Assembly (NCBI RefSeq): GCF_937616625.2
Contig: NC_065573.1
Location: 4,603,001 to 4,667,000, forward strand
DNA from: Mercurialis annua
Lineage: Eukaryota > Streptophyta > Magnoliopsida > Malpighiales > Euphorbiaceae
Length of the DNA stretch: 64,000 bases
Reading direction: 5' to 3'
The notes below the pieces were generated by a model that worked only from the letters and a program-made list of their open reading frames with translations, had not been told where the DNA came from and ran no database searches. This document shows, piece by piece, positions 39,341-52,879 of the stretch (position 1 is the stretch's first letter; each line of letters starts with the position of its first letter). Both the position numbers and the translations under genes were made by a program.

Positions 39341-41700
39341 TGTCACGACCCATTTTCATGAATCATGACCGGCGCTAGGTTATGGGTGTGGTTGTATCAA
39401 AATCCGTCGCAAGCCTTGCTGATAATAATTAAATATCATAAACAACAGTGTACCTGCATAAAATCACATGTTCGGGGGCAACCAAGACTTCAGCCTAGTC
39501 TAGCAGTACATAAACAACATGTACTCCAAATTATACTTGTCTCAAAATAACCTAAACTATTAAGGCAATATAAATGTAAATCGTAAATATTATAAACATG
39601 CCAATAGTGATAAGGTAACAGTAGGACCACTCCAACAAAATAAGTCAAACAGACAAAGCATAAGACTAAGACATAAATAATCTAATACTACTGCGGTCTG
39701 AGAGTTTTAATATAGTTCGATACTTTATTCTGAAAAATCAAAGAACCTCCGAAGAATGAAGAAATGGAGATCAACCAAACACTCAAATCATAAACCTGAA
39801 AAATTTGGGAAAACAACGGGGTCAGGATTACTGAGTAGAATTTATATAACCATTTACATTTATTAAGTTGAAAACCCTTTAAAACATTTATAAAACATTT
39901 ATTCATTATGGATAATCATTGAAACCCTAAACCACAATTTTAAATCAATTTGTCGTGTCGGTGAAACGTATCTCCATCACCGATCCCCGACTGTCACTTA
40001 ATAAATATGTGAGTACCAGGAGACGCATCTTCCACCGGCACCCTCACTGAAGCAAGACCTATCTCTAACCTACCTCAATACCATATGATCATTACCGGTG
40101 CGCACGCACTCTCGATGATGCCCATCGAGTATCCCGTTCCAAATCAAATTCATAACGTTGGAAAAACAGTTCGAAAGTTGTTTATACAATATATACATAC
40201 AAAATATACAGTTACTTATTAATTAGGTAAATAGAGATATAAACTCATTAATTGCTAATCCACGTGAAACCTGGCAAACAATCTAACTTTGGTTCGCCTC
40301 TGAAGTACGAACAGTCGACGGGTCTAGATAAGGTATAAGTAATAATTAAAAATAGACCCTAACTCTAGAGAGTACTAGACACCACATAGGATTAGCACAA
40401 ACAAAAAATCAATATAAAGCTAAATCAAAGTAACACAATACTCAAACAATATTAAAGCCATAAACAATCACATCTATTGAGTTCCCGCATTTAAAATCCA
40501 TTTAGAAAAATATTATTTAAATGAACAATAAATAATAAATCAGTTTAAATTCTAAATAGTGGGTCAGCCGAGTTACTGATAACTAACAAGCTACATGTCG
40601 GGCGACTCAAGTCTAACCCGCCCCAAACATTTTATTCAAAATATAAATCATAGTTTATAATTCCCAAAATAACAATTTTGATAAAATAATAATTTATAAT
40701 TAAAACAGAACTCAATAGCTTTAATCTCAAGTAAACAATATTTAAAATAAATTAATTAACCCAAATAATTAAAGAAAATAATTTAAAAACTAAAACGTCA
40801 ATTAGTCAAATTGGCACACCAAGTCTATAATTTAAGATTGACAATTACCAAAATAATTATTCATTTAAAAGATTATAAATTATTGTTTTTAAAATATAAT
40901 AATTAAAAATAATTTAAATTATAATCGATATTAATATTATTTTTTGAGTTTAAAAAAATATATTAGCTATTGACCAATTGAATCAATAATCGAACGCATG
41001 GCAAAAATCAAAATCAACCACCCGATTTTTATAGACCAATTATTATGAACAAGAATGCATATACTGTAGTAATAATAATAATAATTTAATTAATCTTCGG
41101 AAAATATTATGGTGCACGGACTGGGTTATCAAAATAATACAAAGAATTTTTAAACTCAGAAATCTCAACATGGTGAGATATCTACTCTAAAACAAGTAAT
41201 TAAATTATAATTGACCCAACTCTTATAATATACATTGAAAAGAAAGTAAACTAATGGCTACGAACAGTACATGAAAATCTAACAACAAAAATTAACAAAG
41301 ACAATAAGTGTGGCCAAGACGGCAATTAAGAATGGAAAGAAATATGTACTGTTCGTAGACGTTTCGCGGCTCAGCTCGAAGGTGCAAAGCTGACGATCAA
41401 CCACATCGTCCCTAGAATAAAACAGCCGAACAGTACTGCCACCATGGAACTGTAATTACAGCTCAATAACACTTATTCTGATTGCTCAAGATTGAAATTT
41501 ATAAACACAAATGTGTTTTCTTTTTACTCAAGACTGAGCTATGTATTTTCTGGTGTATTGAACAAATGAGAGGACAACCTCTATTTATAGGAAAATTGAA
41601 CGTGACAAAGCATTAAAGGCCATAAATACTGAAATCTGTTTTAAATGAAATAAAATTAGTCAAATAAAATTAAATAAGAAGGAGCTGATTCAGGGATAGT
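39341..41700 (-). repeat. L3: Tekay-like gypsy LTR, minus orientation (right edge uncertain)
   Basis: The left edge TGTCACGACC and the following CCGGCGCTAGG ... CGTCGCAAGCC block are the conserved distal end of Tekay LTRs (compare 20511 and, inverted, 56553). Blocks from 39700 to 40400 are colinear with L2. The TATA box is at 41581-41590. No GGGGTATTACA edge is found near 41700-42100, so the right boundary is an estimate. TGACC at 39336-39340 would be the target duplication. Confidence 0.7.
41581..41590 (-). promoter_or_regulatory. Putative TATA box, L3
   Basis: The minus strand reads CTATAAATAG, in the same context (GAGGACAACCTCTATTTATAGG on plus) as in L1 and L2. Confidence 0.45.
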
Positions 41701-44700
41701 GTTTTGTTGCAAAAAAATATCAAATAAAAACGTTATAAAAAATTAGTGCTTCGAACCGAACCAACCCAGACCAGGCCGGCCAGACAGACGGCGCGTGCAT
41801 GTGGTAGATCGGTAAGAATATAACTCCTAACCCACTCACAAAACTTGATATCCCTTGGGGCCCAAACCCAAATGAGTAAACCACTCCATATAAACCCATG
41901 ATAAGTCACACTCCTTACCAATGTGGGAATTTAATGCACTTTCCTTATTTTGATTTTTTCACACTAAAGTCTGTTAACACACACACTTGATTCAACAGAA
42001 GTTTCTTGTGAAATTCACAAGCTTTATTAATACAATCATTTGTGAATAGACCCTCTATAACACCAATGGATGATTGAAGTATACATAAAAGTATTTGGTA
42101 GCATCTCTTTATTCGTTTCATAACATAACCTAAAGACCTCTTCTAAACTCTACATCCAGGAATGATCATCTGCCAAAATATCATAGGTGACATTAGATTC
42201 AGTTTGTTACTCTAAATTTTAATTTTTAAGTTCTTCAGCCAAAATAACATACCAAATTTATAAAATCCATTGAGAAACCATTTGTAAGTTATACGCAGCC
42301 AACTTTTCTTACACGCTTCTCCCCAATATACATGCCATCCATCTTGAAAGCACCAGATTTTTAAAAGAAACAACATTTTAAACTTTGATAGCTAATCAAT
42401 ACTGAATGATCCAAAATATAAACATTTTATTCGTAACCATAAGAAACCATTCCCTGTACACTCTTTAAAACCAATTAACATGATTTAATTTCAATAGATG
42501 ATTCAAAAGATATTCTGAGCATTACTTATTTCCCAAAAGATTTGTACTTATGACCACTTGACAACTTCATATGCACTCTCGACAACCCCAATTCGAATGC
42601 AAGCTCAAACCAAACCATAACTTTCAACAGATGCATCTAAACCCTCCAAAGGGGATCTACCACATTACATACGTCATTGTAGTATTTCATTTTAAATATT
42701 ATATAAATTACAGTACAAGAAGACTCAATGGAATGCAAAACAAATTTTCTCTAATACGGCAGGAAAACATCGATAAAATGTTCATCATAGTTTAACTAAA
42801 ATGATAAGAAAAACGGTTGATGTAAGTGTAACCCCGTTAATATACAACACAAAGCAGTCACTATGGTATAATAGATAATTGCTTACTGCAGTTGTTAAAT
42901 AATGTCCTTGAAGGCTAGTTAGAATCATGGTATAAATCTGCGCTAAAACATGAAAGAGCAAATATACAAAATATATTTTTTGATGATAAGCGTGAGACCT
43001 TCTCTAAGTATTTGAACAAAACCAAATTATAAGCATAAACAATAAAAAAATGTTAAAACAGAAAGAATGAAATAATTAGGGACCTTTAAGCGATCAATCT
43101 CTTCATCATTCTTTTTCTTAGTTTAGGGGGGGCAACAATCTGATTGACAAAAGATGCTTGCTCGCTCGCTATCTTGTTTTCTGCCGCGAACTATCATTAG
43201 AGCCAATCTATAGATTAAGTACAAAAATTTGGATGTCGCATGCAAACTAAGTGTTACAGCTCAAGAATATGAAAAATAATAAATAAACAAATTATAAAGT
43301 GAATTTAGACAATAGAATGAAATTCCACTAATGTATCAACATCAGTAACATATGATTACTAAACTTCTAAACAAATGACTGAACGCAGTGGATAAAAGTC
43401 TTGATGAATAACGTTGGAACTCGAAACTGCGATTAGAGTTAACGTTTTAAGTTAATACAAATTGATATTATATCATGACTGCTTTTAACATTAGAATCTA
43501 ACAAAATATAAACATACATAAATTAAAACAATGGTAAACTTTACATTATCTGTTTATAGATACGTAATCACTCTACTAATATATTAAAAAAAAGTAAATA
43601 ATAATGCTACATAAAATTACTTTGTATATAGGGGGTGGTTTGGTTCGGATGCAGTAATTTGTAGCCAAAACCGGACGGAATCGAACCGTGCTCATCACTA
43701 AAAATAACAAAATTTGACATGAAAATCAAAAGAAATTATGTGGCCTTTAAAAAAACAAACATGACAGATAAACAAATGAATAAGTACCTTTTTATTGTCT
43801 CCTTCACAGATTAAGCAATGACTACATAAGAAATTCATGGATGCAACCCATTCTTAAGATCAAAGAATTTTAAAAAGCTAATCACACACAAATCAAGATT
43901 TAAAATCACCCAAATCTATTCATTGGTAGCCTCGAATTTCCACTAGATTATAGTTTAAAATCTCATCCATTGAAATTATCAAAATCCGCCTAAACCCATT
44001 TAATCGAGCACCTGATGTGCGCACAAGTCAGAGTATAGTAAGTATCTAATGTATGTATAACGGGACGTAAAATAAATGTAAAATTGAAAGTCAATTCTAA
44101 CCTGAGTCTGAAATTTTGCGCATAGCTGAATTCTACAGAAGATATGTAAAATCAGAAATCAAGTCTAACCTGAGTTTGAGATTTTGCGCATAGCTGAATT
44201 CTATAGAAGATTGAAGAGGATTAAAGGAAGATTGGGTTTTCATGATTTTGGTAAGATGAACCTGAATGTCATGAGCTAAGTTATATGGAAGATTGAAGAG
44301 GAGGCTAAATATTTAAGCAGAGATTTCATTGATGTAGATTGATTGTGGTGTCCTGTAACGTTTTAAGACCAACCAAAGGGTTTGACGTTATAAGAATAAG
44401 ATTGCTGAACGATTTAAAATTATGTTTAAAAGAGTTAATAATTTAGACTTAATAAGTTTGAAGAGTCCACATGTCAAAATGAAGGATTGCCACTTGTCAG
44501 TACTATATATTGGGTGTTCAAATTTATAATATAGTATATATATAGATATATAAATATAGATATAGATAAATTAATTATTTCATATTAATTGTATAAAGAG
44601 TTAATTTTAATAAGAACCATTATACAAAAACATACAGCGATAATATGAAAAAAGGACAAAATATCGCAAATCTTTCAAAAAAAAAGAGTATAGGCGGTGT

Positions 44701-44995
44701 AAATTTCTAAAATTAGAGTAGCCCCAATTTAGGAATTGGACATCCAGACTGCATTTTGTAGTGAAAACCTTCAACTTTAGCACAATTCAACAGGGAATAG
44801 CTGGCATCTAAAAAATGTTGTATCCATCTGAAATGTGCTCATTTTCTTCTTTACATCACTAATATGTTGATACAATGAGCAAACAACCCTAACATGCAGA
44901 ATGAAAGATTCAAATAGCAAGGCTAATAAGATAATGAACCCCAAAATACAAAATCAAAAACTTTCAAGTTCAACCAAGTTTGATTTTGCTACAAA
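41701..44995. other. Intergenic stretch without a clear gene
   Basis: A block at 41800-41950, read on the minus strand, runs CCCACATTGGTAAGGAG then TTTATATGG, reminiscent of a retrotransposon or gene promoter; its element is not identified. At 43105-43195 a minus-strand stretch after an AG acceptor reads as NKIASEQASFVNQIV in one frame and KKKNDEEIDRLK in the next, separated at a run of seven G; it may be a broken exon. The remainder is AT-rich and would lie downstream of the kinase stop codon. Confidence 0.4.
44078..44211. repeat. 67-bp tandem duplication
   Basis: Two adjacent copies (44078-44144 and 44145-44211) share AACCTGAGT(C/T)TGA and ATTTTGCGCATAGCTGAATT with a few substitutions. Its function is unknown. 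Confidence 0.85.
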
Positions 44996-45202
44996 CTAAA
45001 TAGATGAAAGATCTTCATATATGGTTTTCATACGTGGCCTCTCAGAGACAGATCTTATACATCTTAGAGCTAGTCCAAGTACCTCTTTTGTCGACTTCCG
45101 GAGCCCCCATATCCGGCACAAGTGCAGGATCAAAGCAGCGTGCGCCACGACCCTTTGTCACCCTTAATAGCACCCAATCTGTCAAGTCAACCCCTACTCT
45201 TT
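44996..45202 (-). pseudogene. LRR receptor-like kinase, 3' end of last exon (downstream of insertion)
   Basis: Continues the 63813-64000 frame once element A and one TCTTT duplication are set aside: VGVDLTDWVLLRVTKGRG and RCFDPALVPDMGAPEVDK. The frame then shifts at about 45094, and the following bases read in another phase as EVLGLALRCIRSVSERP to LSSI and a TAG at 44996-44998, the normal C-terminus of the family. The frameshift is a short loss after VDK. This is the C-lobe end of the kinase domain of the LRR receptor-like group containing Arabidopsis At5g10020 and GHR1 (recognised from memory). Combined with the element A insertion, the gene cannot make an intact protein. Confidence 0.85.
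45198..45202. repeat. Target-site duplication of element A (left)
   Basis: TCTTT here and at 63813-63817 flank the element exactly, as expected for a 5-bp gypsy TSD. Confidence 0.95.
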
Positions 45203-45210
45203 TGTAATAT
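45203..45210 (+). repeat. First 8 bases of element A 5' LTR
   Basis: TGTAATAT joins 54431 (CCCAAAATATT) to restore an LTR start that differs by one base from the 3' LTR start (TGTAATACCCCAAAAT). Confidence 0.9.
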
Positions 45211-46200
45211 CACTACAAAAAATTTGACTTGTTGGGACGAACGAAATTTATCACGTTAAGCCCAAAATTTGTCACAACAACATTATTGTGACTACTTTGT
45301 GACAAATTTTGTTGGTCAAAACAAACAAGTCACAATAAGTCAATTTTATAGTTTGTCACCATAAATTTTCTATTGTGATAAAATTGTTTTGTCACATTCA
45401 TATTTATTGTGACGAAAATGTATATCACAAGTAATCAAATCTTGTCAAAATTTGTCGTAATATACATCGACTTCTAGTGACAAAACGCTAATAACATGAC
45501 AACAAAATATTTATCACAATTCATATAAATTTGTCACTACATACACCGAGTTATTAGTGACAAAAAGATTATGCAGTGACAAAACCATATTTATCACAAT
45601 TAATATACATTTGTCACCACATACGACGAGTTATTAGTGACAAAAAGATTGTGAAGTGATAAAAAAATATTTATCACGAGTAATCTATCATAAAGTGACG
45701 AAATTAATTGTCATAATAATTAACTAATTGTGATAAATTTAATTTATCACAACAAGTAACTTAACATAATGTGACGAGATTAATTGTCATTATAATTAGT
45801 TAGTTGTGATAAATTTAATTTATCACAATAAGTAATTTAACATAACGTGACGAAATTAATTGTCATTATAATTAGTTAGTTGTGATAAATTTAATTTATC
45901 ACAACACGTAATTTATGGACGAAATCTATTGTCATTATAATTTATCAACAGTGACAAATTTAATTTATCACAATAAGTAATTTATCATAACGTGACGAAA
46001 TTAATTGTCATTTTACATTTGTCAACGGTGACAAATTTACTTTATCACAACAAGTAATTTATCATAGCATAACGAAATTAATTGTCATCATAATTAGTTA
46101 GCTGTGACAAAAATAATTTATCACACCAAGTAAACGTGACGAAATTAATTGTCATTATAATTAGTTAGTAGTGAAAAAATTATTTGTCATTATAACCGTT
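45211..46200. repeat. CACTA-2 left subterminal array and TIR
   Basis: Mirror of 12170-13109: alternating GTGACAAATTT, TTATCACAA and GACGAAATTAATTGTCAT motifs. This copy of the end half is about 35 bases longer than its counterpart. Confidence 0.8.
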
Positions 46201-49200
46201 GTTTTATTATATTATTTCCATTTTTATCGATACTAAAATAATTGAATACGGTAATTTGTTGCTAAAATCAATGAATAAAAAACAAAATCAATTCAAATAT
46301 TACATAAAATTATCAATGAATAAGTCTTTAATAATACTAAAATAACCGATTGTATGCAAACATATAAACTATTTGCTATAAAGAAAAGAAACTAAATTAA
46401 GCCTAACTTTTGATATAGGAGACGTTCATCTTCTTTCATTCCAACAATTCCCATCTGCAAGAAAAAAAATACGTTTATTATATACAATTTTATTTTCAAA
46501 CTGACAAAATTAAGTGAATAATTTAGAAATTATATAAAGAAATATACTATTTTTAACCAAACTAGTAGAGTTTATTCGTATCTCAGAAGCATAAACTCGA
46601 TAAAATGCCAGATACTCGGCGAAGTTCAAGCATTTTCTCGAGTTACATTAATTCTGAAGACATTTGAACTCGAGGTAAGACATAAAACTCGAAGAGTTTC
46701 AAGCCTAACCTCGAGTTTGGACTTCTCCAGATATGAACTAACTCGAGGAAGGAAAAATACTCTTCGAGTTTCATGCATTCCTCGAGTTTTTCATTTCTGG
46801 AGAAGCTCATTATCGAGGAAGGCTTTAAACTCCAAGTGTTTCAAGCTTAACCTCGAATTTATGGTGACATAATGTGAACCTTATGTTTATCTTATGTCAA
46901 CCTTATGAAACACAACATAAACACAAAATAGAGAAACAAACACGAATTGCAAAAAAAAACACGAAAGACAATCTTTCCATTCCGGCAAAAGCATTAAAAC
47001 ACATTTCTTTTTGGAAAGAATACCTAAGAAATACTACAGTTTATCTCATGTTAGTTTGCTTCTCTATTCAAATTGATATTTATGTCTTATACTATTTTTA
47101 AATTTTATTTAGATGCAGTTTTTTAAAAGTTTTTGTGACCGAATATGAACCTTATGTCAACCGTATGTTAACCTTATGAAACACAAAATAAGCATAAAAT
47201 AGAGAAACAAAAACGAATTGCAGAAAATATATGAGTAAAGAATAACTTGAAAACATATTTTCATTCCTGAAAAAGCATTGAAACACAATTCCATTTGCTA
47301 ATTATATCAATTCTCTAAACAAAATAAATGAAACACAAAATAAAGAATCAATTCAACTGAACCTTCATTAACATTTGTTTGTTTAGAGGACATGGTTTTA
47401 GTTTCACCAACCATATTAACTTCAGCAGCCACTAGTCCTTGAGTTGTGCTATCTTTTTCATCGATATAACTCTTTTTTTAGTACTAAGTGACATTGTTTA
47501 GAAGATCCTTGAAAATAATTGAATTGAATAGCAAGTATGGTAAGAATTGTTTGTAATTCTTTCTATAATATTTTGATAAGAAAGAAGAAACAACTTTATT
47601 TTTTCATTCAACAACGTGATTCTTGCAATTATGGTTAATGTCAAAGAGTTTTCCTTTTAGAGAAAACTTTCATTAATTAAAAAATTAAATAAGGACATAA
47701 TTATTTTCGTTTCCCTCTCTTTTTTTGTTTCCCTCCTATTTTAATATTATTTCCCTCCTACTAAATTCGTTTTTCACTTTTCCTTATTCGATTTGCCAAA
47801 ATCTTGGCAAATCAAATCAGTTTGAGATATATTCTGAAAATCTTGTTGCAGAAAATTTGTTTATTACTCGAGGTAGTCCAGAAACTCGACGAGTTTAAAC
47901 TATAGCCTCAAATTATAATCTGTTTAAAAAGTTATGGTGACATAATGTGAGCCGTATGCTTACCTTATGTCAACCTTATGAAACACAAAATAAACACAAA
48001 ATAGAGAAACAAACACGAATTGTAGAAAAATATATGGTAAAGAAAAACACGAAAAACAATTTTTCCATTCCTGCAAAAGCATTAAAACACATTTCTTTTT
48101 GGGAAGAAGACCTAAGAAATACTACAGTTTATCTCATGTTAGTTTGCTTCACTATTCAAATTGATATGTATGTCTTATACTATTTTTAATTTTATTTAGA
48201 TGCAGTTTTTTAAAAGTTTTTGTGAACGAATATGAACCTTATGTCAACCGTATGTCAACCTTATGAAACACAAAATAAACACAAAATAGAGAAACAAAAA
48301 CGAATTGCAGAAAATATATGAGTAAAGAATAACTTGAAAACAATATTTCCATTCCAGAAAAAGCATTGAAACATAATTCCATTTGCTAATTATATAAATT
48401 CTATAAACAAAATAAATGAAACACAAAATAAAGAATCAATTCAACCTAACCTTCATCAACATTTGTTGGTTCAAAGGACATGCTTTTAGTTTCAGCAACC
48501 ATATTAACTTCAGCAGCCACTAGTCCTTGAGTTGTGCTATCTTTTTCATCGATATAACTCTTTTTCTAGTACTAGGTAACATTGTTGAGAAGATCGTTGA
48601 AAAGAATTGAATTGAATAACAAATATGGTGAGAATTTTTTGTAATTCTTTCTATGATATTTTGATAAGAAAGAAGAAACAACTTTATTTTTTCATTCAAC
48701 AACGTGATTCTGGCAATTATGGTTAATGCTAAAGAGTTTTCCTTTTAGAGAAAACTTTCATTAATTAAAAAATTAAATAAGGACATAATTATTTTCGTTT
48801 CCCTCTCTTTTTTTGTTTCCCTCCTATTATAATATTGTTTCCCTCCTACTAAATTTGTTTTTCACTTTTCCTTATTTGATTTGTCAAAATCTTGGCAAAT
48901 CAAATCAGTTTGAGATATATTCTGAAAATCTTGTTGCAGAAAATTTGTTTGTTACTCGAGGTAGTCCAGAAACTCGACGAGTTTAGACAATAGCCTCGAG
49001 TTATAATATGTTTTTCTTCAACTTAATCCAAATATCACCACTTTTCTTTAGATATGTAGAAGCAAAATGCAAAATGAAAAAGTCTTTGTATCCCATATTA
49101 AAAGCAAAACAAAAAGTCTAAAGTTGACAAATGGTTGATTTAAAGGTTATTTATGGTTACTATAAATAATTTTTGTGTTATTCAAAGTAATAGTTGACCG

Positions 49201-49438
49201 CGTCATTTCTATCGCTCTCTCATAAATATTTCAAAACAATATTTTGTCTTAATCTTGTTGAGGTAATATATACCTTTTGTAAAATAAATCGGAACAAATA
49301 AGAAATTTTTCCACTTTTGCCTATTTTTATAATTTATTTTAATATTTTTAATTAGTATAATTTGAATTTTTATAATAGCTAAATTTATTCGGTTGAATAT
49401 GATTTTACTCGCATAACCATTATTGAAATTGTATTTTA

Positions 49439-49527
49439 GGATTTAGGGTTTAGAGTTTTGGATTTGGGGTTTAGGGTTTAGGGCTTAGGGTTTAGGGTTA
49501 GGGTTTAGGGTTTTGGGTTAGGATTAG
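49439..49527. repeat. Telomere-like TTTAGGG tract in CACTA-2
   Basis: The same degenerate telomere-type run as at 8830-8920, here in the G-rich orientation because the element is inverted. Confidence 0.8.
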
Positions 49528-49744
49528 TGTTAGAGTTACCAAAAACAACATTTAGCGACATTTAATTTTTTTTAATGACCGCTAAAAAATAAAACAACAT
49601 TTAATTTATTTATTTTAAATTTAGAAAAAGTCAAAAAATCCTTAAATTAACACTATATTGATAGAAAAATAAATTTGATTACAATAGGTAAAAATGATTA
49701 AATATTTTTTATTATGTAATTTGCTATTATTTATTTATGTATAA

Positions 49745-50786
49745 AATAATTTTATAACTTTCGATAAAAATTAAGAGAACTTAAAATATATGTTACATGT
49801 TCCTCAATTTACTTTGCATGTGCCTCAACTTACGTTAGATGTGTCCAAATGTCAACGGAGTTAAGTTATAAGAAAATAATTGTAAAGTCTATACTCATGT
49901 GTGTAAAAGACCGTTAATACATTGTTTGTACGTAGGTCGTACACGGCCCGTTAAAAATTACGAAAAAATTACAAATCTAGCTTATTGTAACGGTTTTTGT
50001 AGAGTTTGATCATCGATAAGTTTATTTTTATAACTTTCGATAAAAATCAGGAAAACTTAAAATATATGTTACATGTGCCTTAAATTACGTTGCATAACAT
50101 GCCTTAACTTACGTGAGATGTGTCCAAATGTCAACGGAGTTAAGTTATGAGAAAATAATTGCGAAGTCTATACTAATGTGTATAAAAGACCGTTAATATA
50201 TTGTTTGTACGTAGGTCGTACACGGCCCGCTAAATATTACGGAAAAATTACAAAGCTAGCTTATTGTAACGGTTTTTGTAGGGTTTGATCATCAATAACT
50301 TTATTTTTATAACTTTCGATAAAAATTAGGAGAACTTAAAATATACGTTACATGTGCCTCAAATTACGTTGCATAACGTACCTCAACTTACGTGAGATGT
50401 GTCCAAATGTCAACGGAGTTAAGTTATGAGAAAATAATTGCAAAGTCTATTCTAATGTGTTTAAAAGACCGTTAATACATTGTTTGTACGTAGGTCGTAC
50501 ACGGCCCGTTAAAAATTACGGAAAAATTACAAAGCTAGCTTATTGTAACGGTTTTTGTAGGGTTTGATCATCGATAAGTTTATTTTTATAACTTTCGATA
50601 AAAATTAGGAGAACTTAAAATATACGTTACATGTGCCTCAAATTACGTTGCATGACGTGCCTCAACTTACGTGAAATGTGTCCAAATGTCAACGAAGTTA
50701 AGTTATGAGTAAAAAATCGTAAAGTCCATTCTAATTTAAAAAACCGTTAATACATTGTTTGTACGTAGGTCGTACATGACCCGTTA
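49745..50786. repeat. Four 277-bp tandem repeats in CACTA-2
   Basis: GTTTGTACGTAGGTCGTAC recurs near 49924, 50201, 50480 and 50757, mirroring the array in CACTA-1 with the same order of more and less diverged units. Confidence 0.8.
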
Positions 50787-51871
50787 AAACATATGGCAGA
50801 AATACAGTTTAACTCCTTAAATTGCCAAAAAAGCAATTCGGTCCCTAAACTCATAATTTTTACTAATTTGCCCCAAGACTAAAATGAAACTTGAAAATTA
50901 AACACAATAGTCAGAATCAATTTATCAAATATCCCTTAAATCTTTGAATTTCCCAAATCACACTAAATTTAATAATTTCTTTTATTGATAATCAAAATTA
51001 GATAACAATTTCTTTTCCATCAAAAAACCAATTCAATTTTATCATTATATCTATATGATTCTCAATCTTCTTCATTGTATTTCTAAAACCCTTTTAAAAT
51101 ATGAAATTTTTGAATTATTATTTTTTGAAATAGAAAATATTGATTTTTAATTAGTGATTGATTTTTATTTTTTTTACAGACAACAAATCCACGGTGTAGA
51201 ATAAGAAAACACAATAGCAAAATTCGAAGTGAACTTGTTAGTATCAAGAAAAGACATCCTCATGTACACTATAAAAAATTATCTTTTAGTGACCAAATTT
51301 TAACGAGGATAGATTAATTTCCTAATTCAAAGCTAATTTTTATAACTATCTGAGAGTATACAATTTCCATGGTTAAAAACATAGCTATTAGTTAGGAAAT
51401 TTTTGAATCCTTGCTATTGATAATATTTTTGTGGGTATAAGAAAAAAAAATTCCAAAAACGTTTCCCACCATATTGTTTTAGTGTTTCCCACCATATATT
51501 TTGGAAGTTTCCTAATCTATCTTTAACTCTTAAAGTAAAATTTTGGCCAAAAACGTTTTCCACCATATTTTTTGGTGTTTCCCACCATATATTTTGGAAG
51601 TTTCCTAATCTATCTTTAACTCTTATACTCAAAATAAATTCCTAATTTTATTTTCACAAAACATGCTTTCGATTTCAATTTTTTTTTCCAAATCTCAAAT
51701 CCTTGTCTTTCTCATGACCTTTCATTTTTCTTTTATCATTTCCAACTTTTCAATCCTTTGTCTATGTCAGAATCACACTACCAAATTCCTAATTTTTTAA
51801 AATGTTTCTTCTAATAATAATTGATTTTTTTTATCAAAATGCAATTTGAAAAACGGTGATCATCAAACAAT

Positions 51872-52060
51872 ATGGGTAAAAACTGTGACTTTTACCTTGT
51901 CTCATTGCATGTAATTTTAGTTACTTTATCACCGGATGCAACTGCCAGAATCATTGGTGCCGCCTCTACCGCAAATAGTGGTATTAAACTAGCGGATCCC
52001 GCTGCCGGAGATCTCTACACGAGCAAAGATTGGATCAACGCCGTTAATATCTATTCATAA
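51872..52060 (+). other. 62-codon open frame in CACTA-2, identical to CACTA-1 copy
   Basis: Same translated sequence as the 6295-6483 minus-strand frame. No family recognised. Confidence 0.3.
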
Positions 52061-52879
52061 GTGTTTCAAGATCTGATCATATGAAGTATTAATATCATTC
52101 GATGATAATAGCTTTTACTTTATTTTCTCTGGCCAAGATTGTTTTGATTAAGTGTTATTTTCTCCGGCCATGGTTGTTTTGGTAAATTGCTACCGCCGTT
52201 AAATATGGCATCAGAGATCATATGGGTACTGAAACTCAATGGGTTTGCGGTTATTCATGTTAAAGATGGTTACACTAACAATTAGTTTCTTGAATAATCA
52301 TTTAATTCTTGAAAATTGATTAAATTGCTTAGTTCATATGGCTTTCATTCTTAATCAGCTCTCCTTTTTATTTAGATATAAACATTAAACAATCATTTTC
52401 ATTTAAGGTGGTTTGGAATGAAAACTACGTCGTTTAGTGTTTTGAAAAATATATGTCTATCATGTTTTTGGGTGATGTGGACCTAAAATAGTAGTAAACT
52501 TGCTCAAATAAAATTTGAGAACACGCGATCATGTTTTTGTTAGAAAAGGACTTCTTAAACAAAATATGGAATGTAGAGGGATTGAGACGAGTGAAAAATT
52601 AGTACAGGGACCATATGAAAAAGTTTTTCCCTAATGAAGCATGTGTCTATCATGTTTCCGTTAGAAAAGGACTTCGTAAACAAATTAGTCTTTTTTCTTA
52701 AGTTAAAAAAATACCTAAACAAATAAACAACAACAAACACAGAATCAACAAAAAAAGTTTTTCCCTAATGAAGAAGTGCTTTGATAAAATAAGAAGTTAA
52801 CCTAATTTAGATATTTGAATATCAATTGTCACATAATTTTTTTATCAAAATAAAATATAATTTCATGACCCATTTTATC

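Noticed and set aside
44725..44775. Another CACTA end at TTTTGTAGTG near 44754
   Set aside because: Only ten bases match, with no inverted partner, no subterminal array and no 3-bp duplication.
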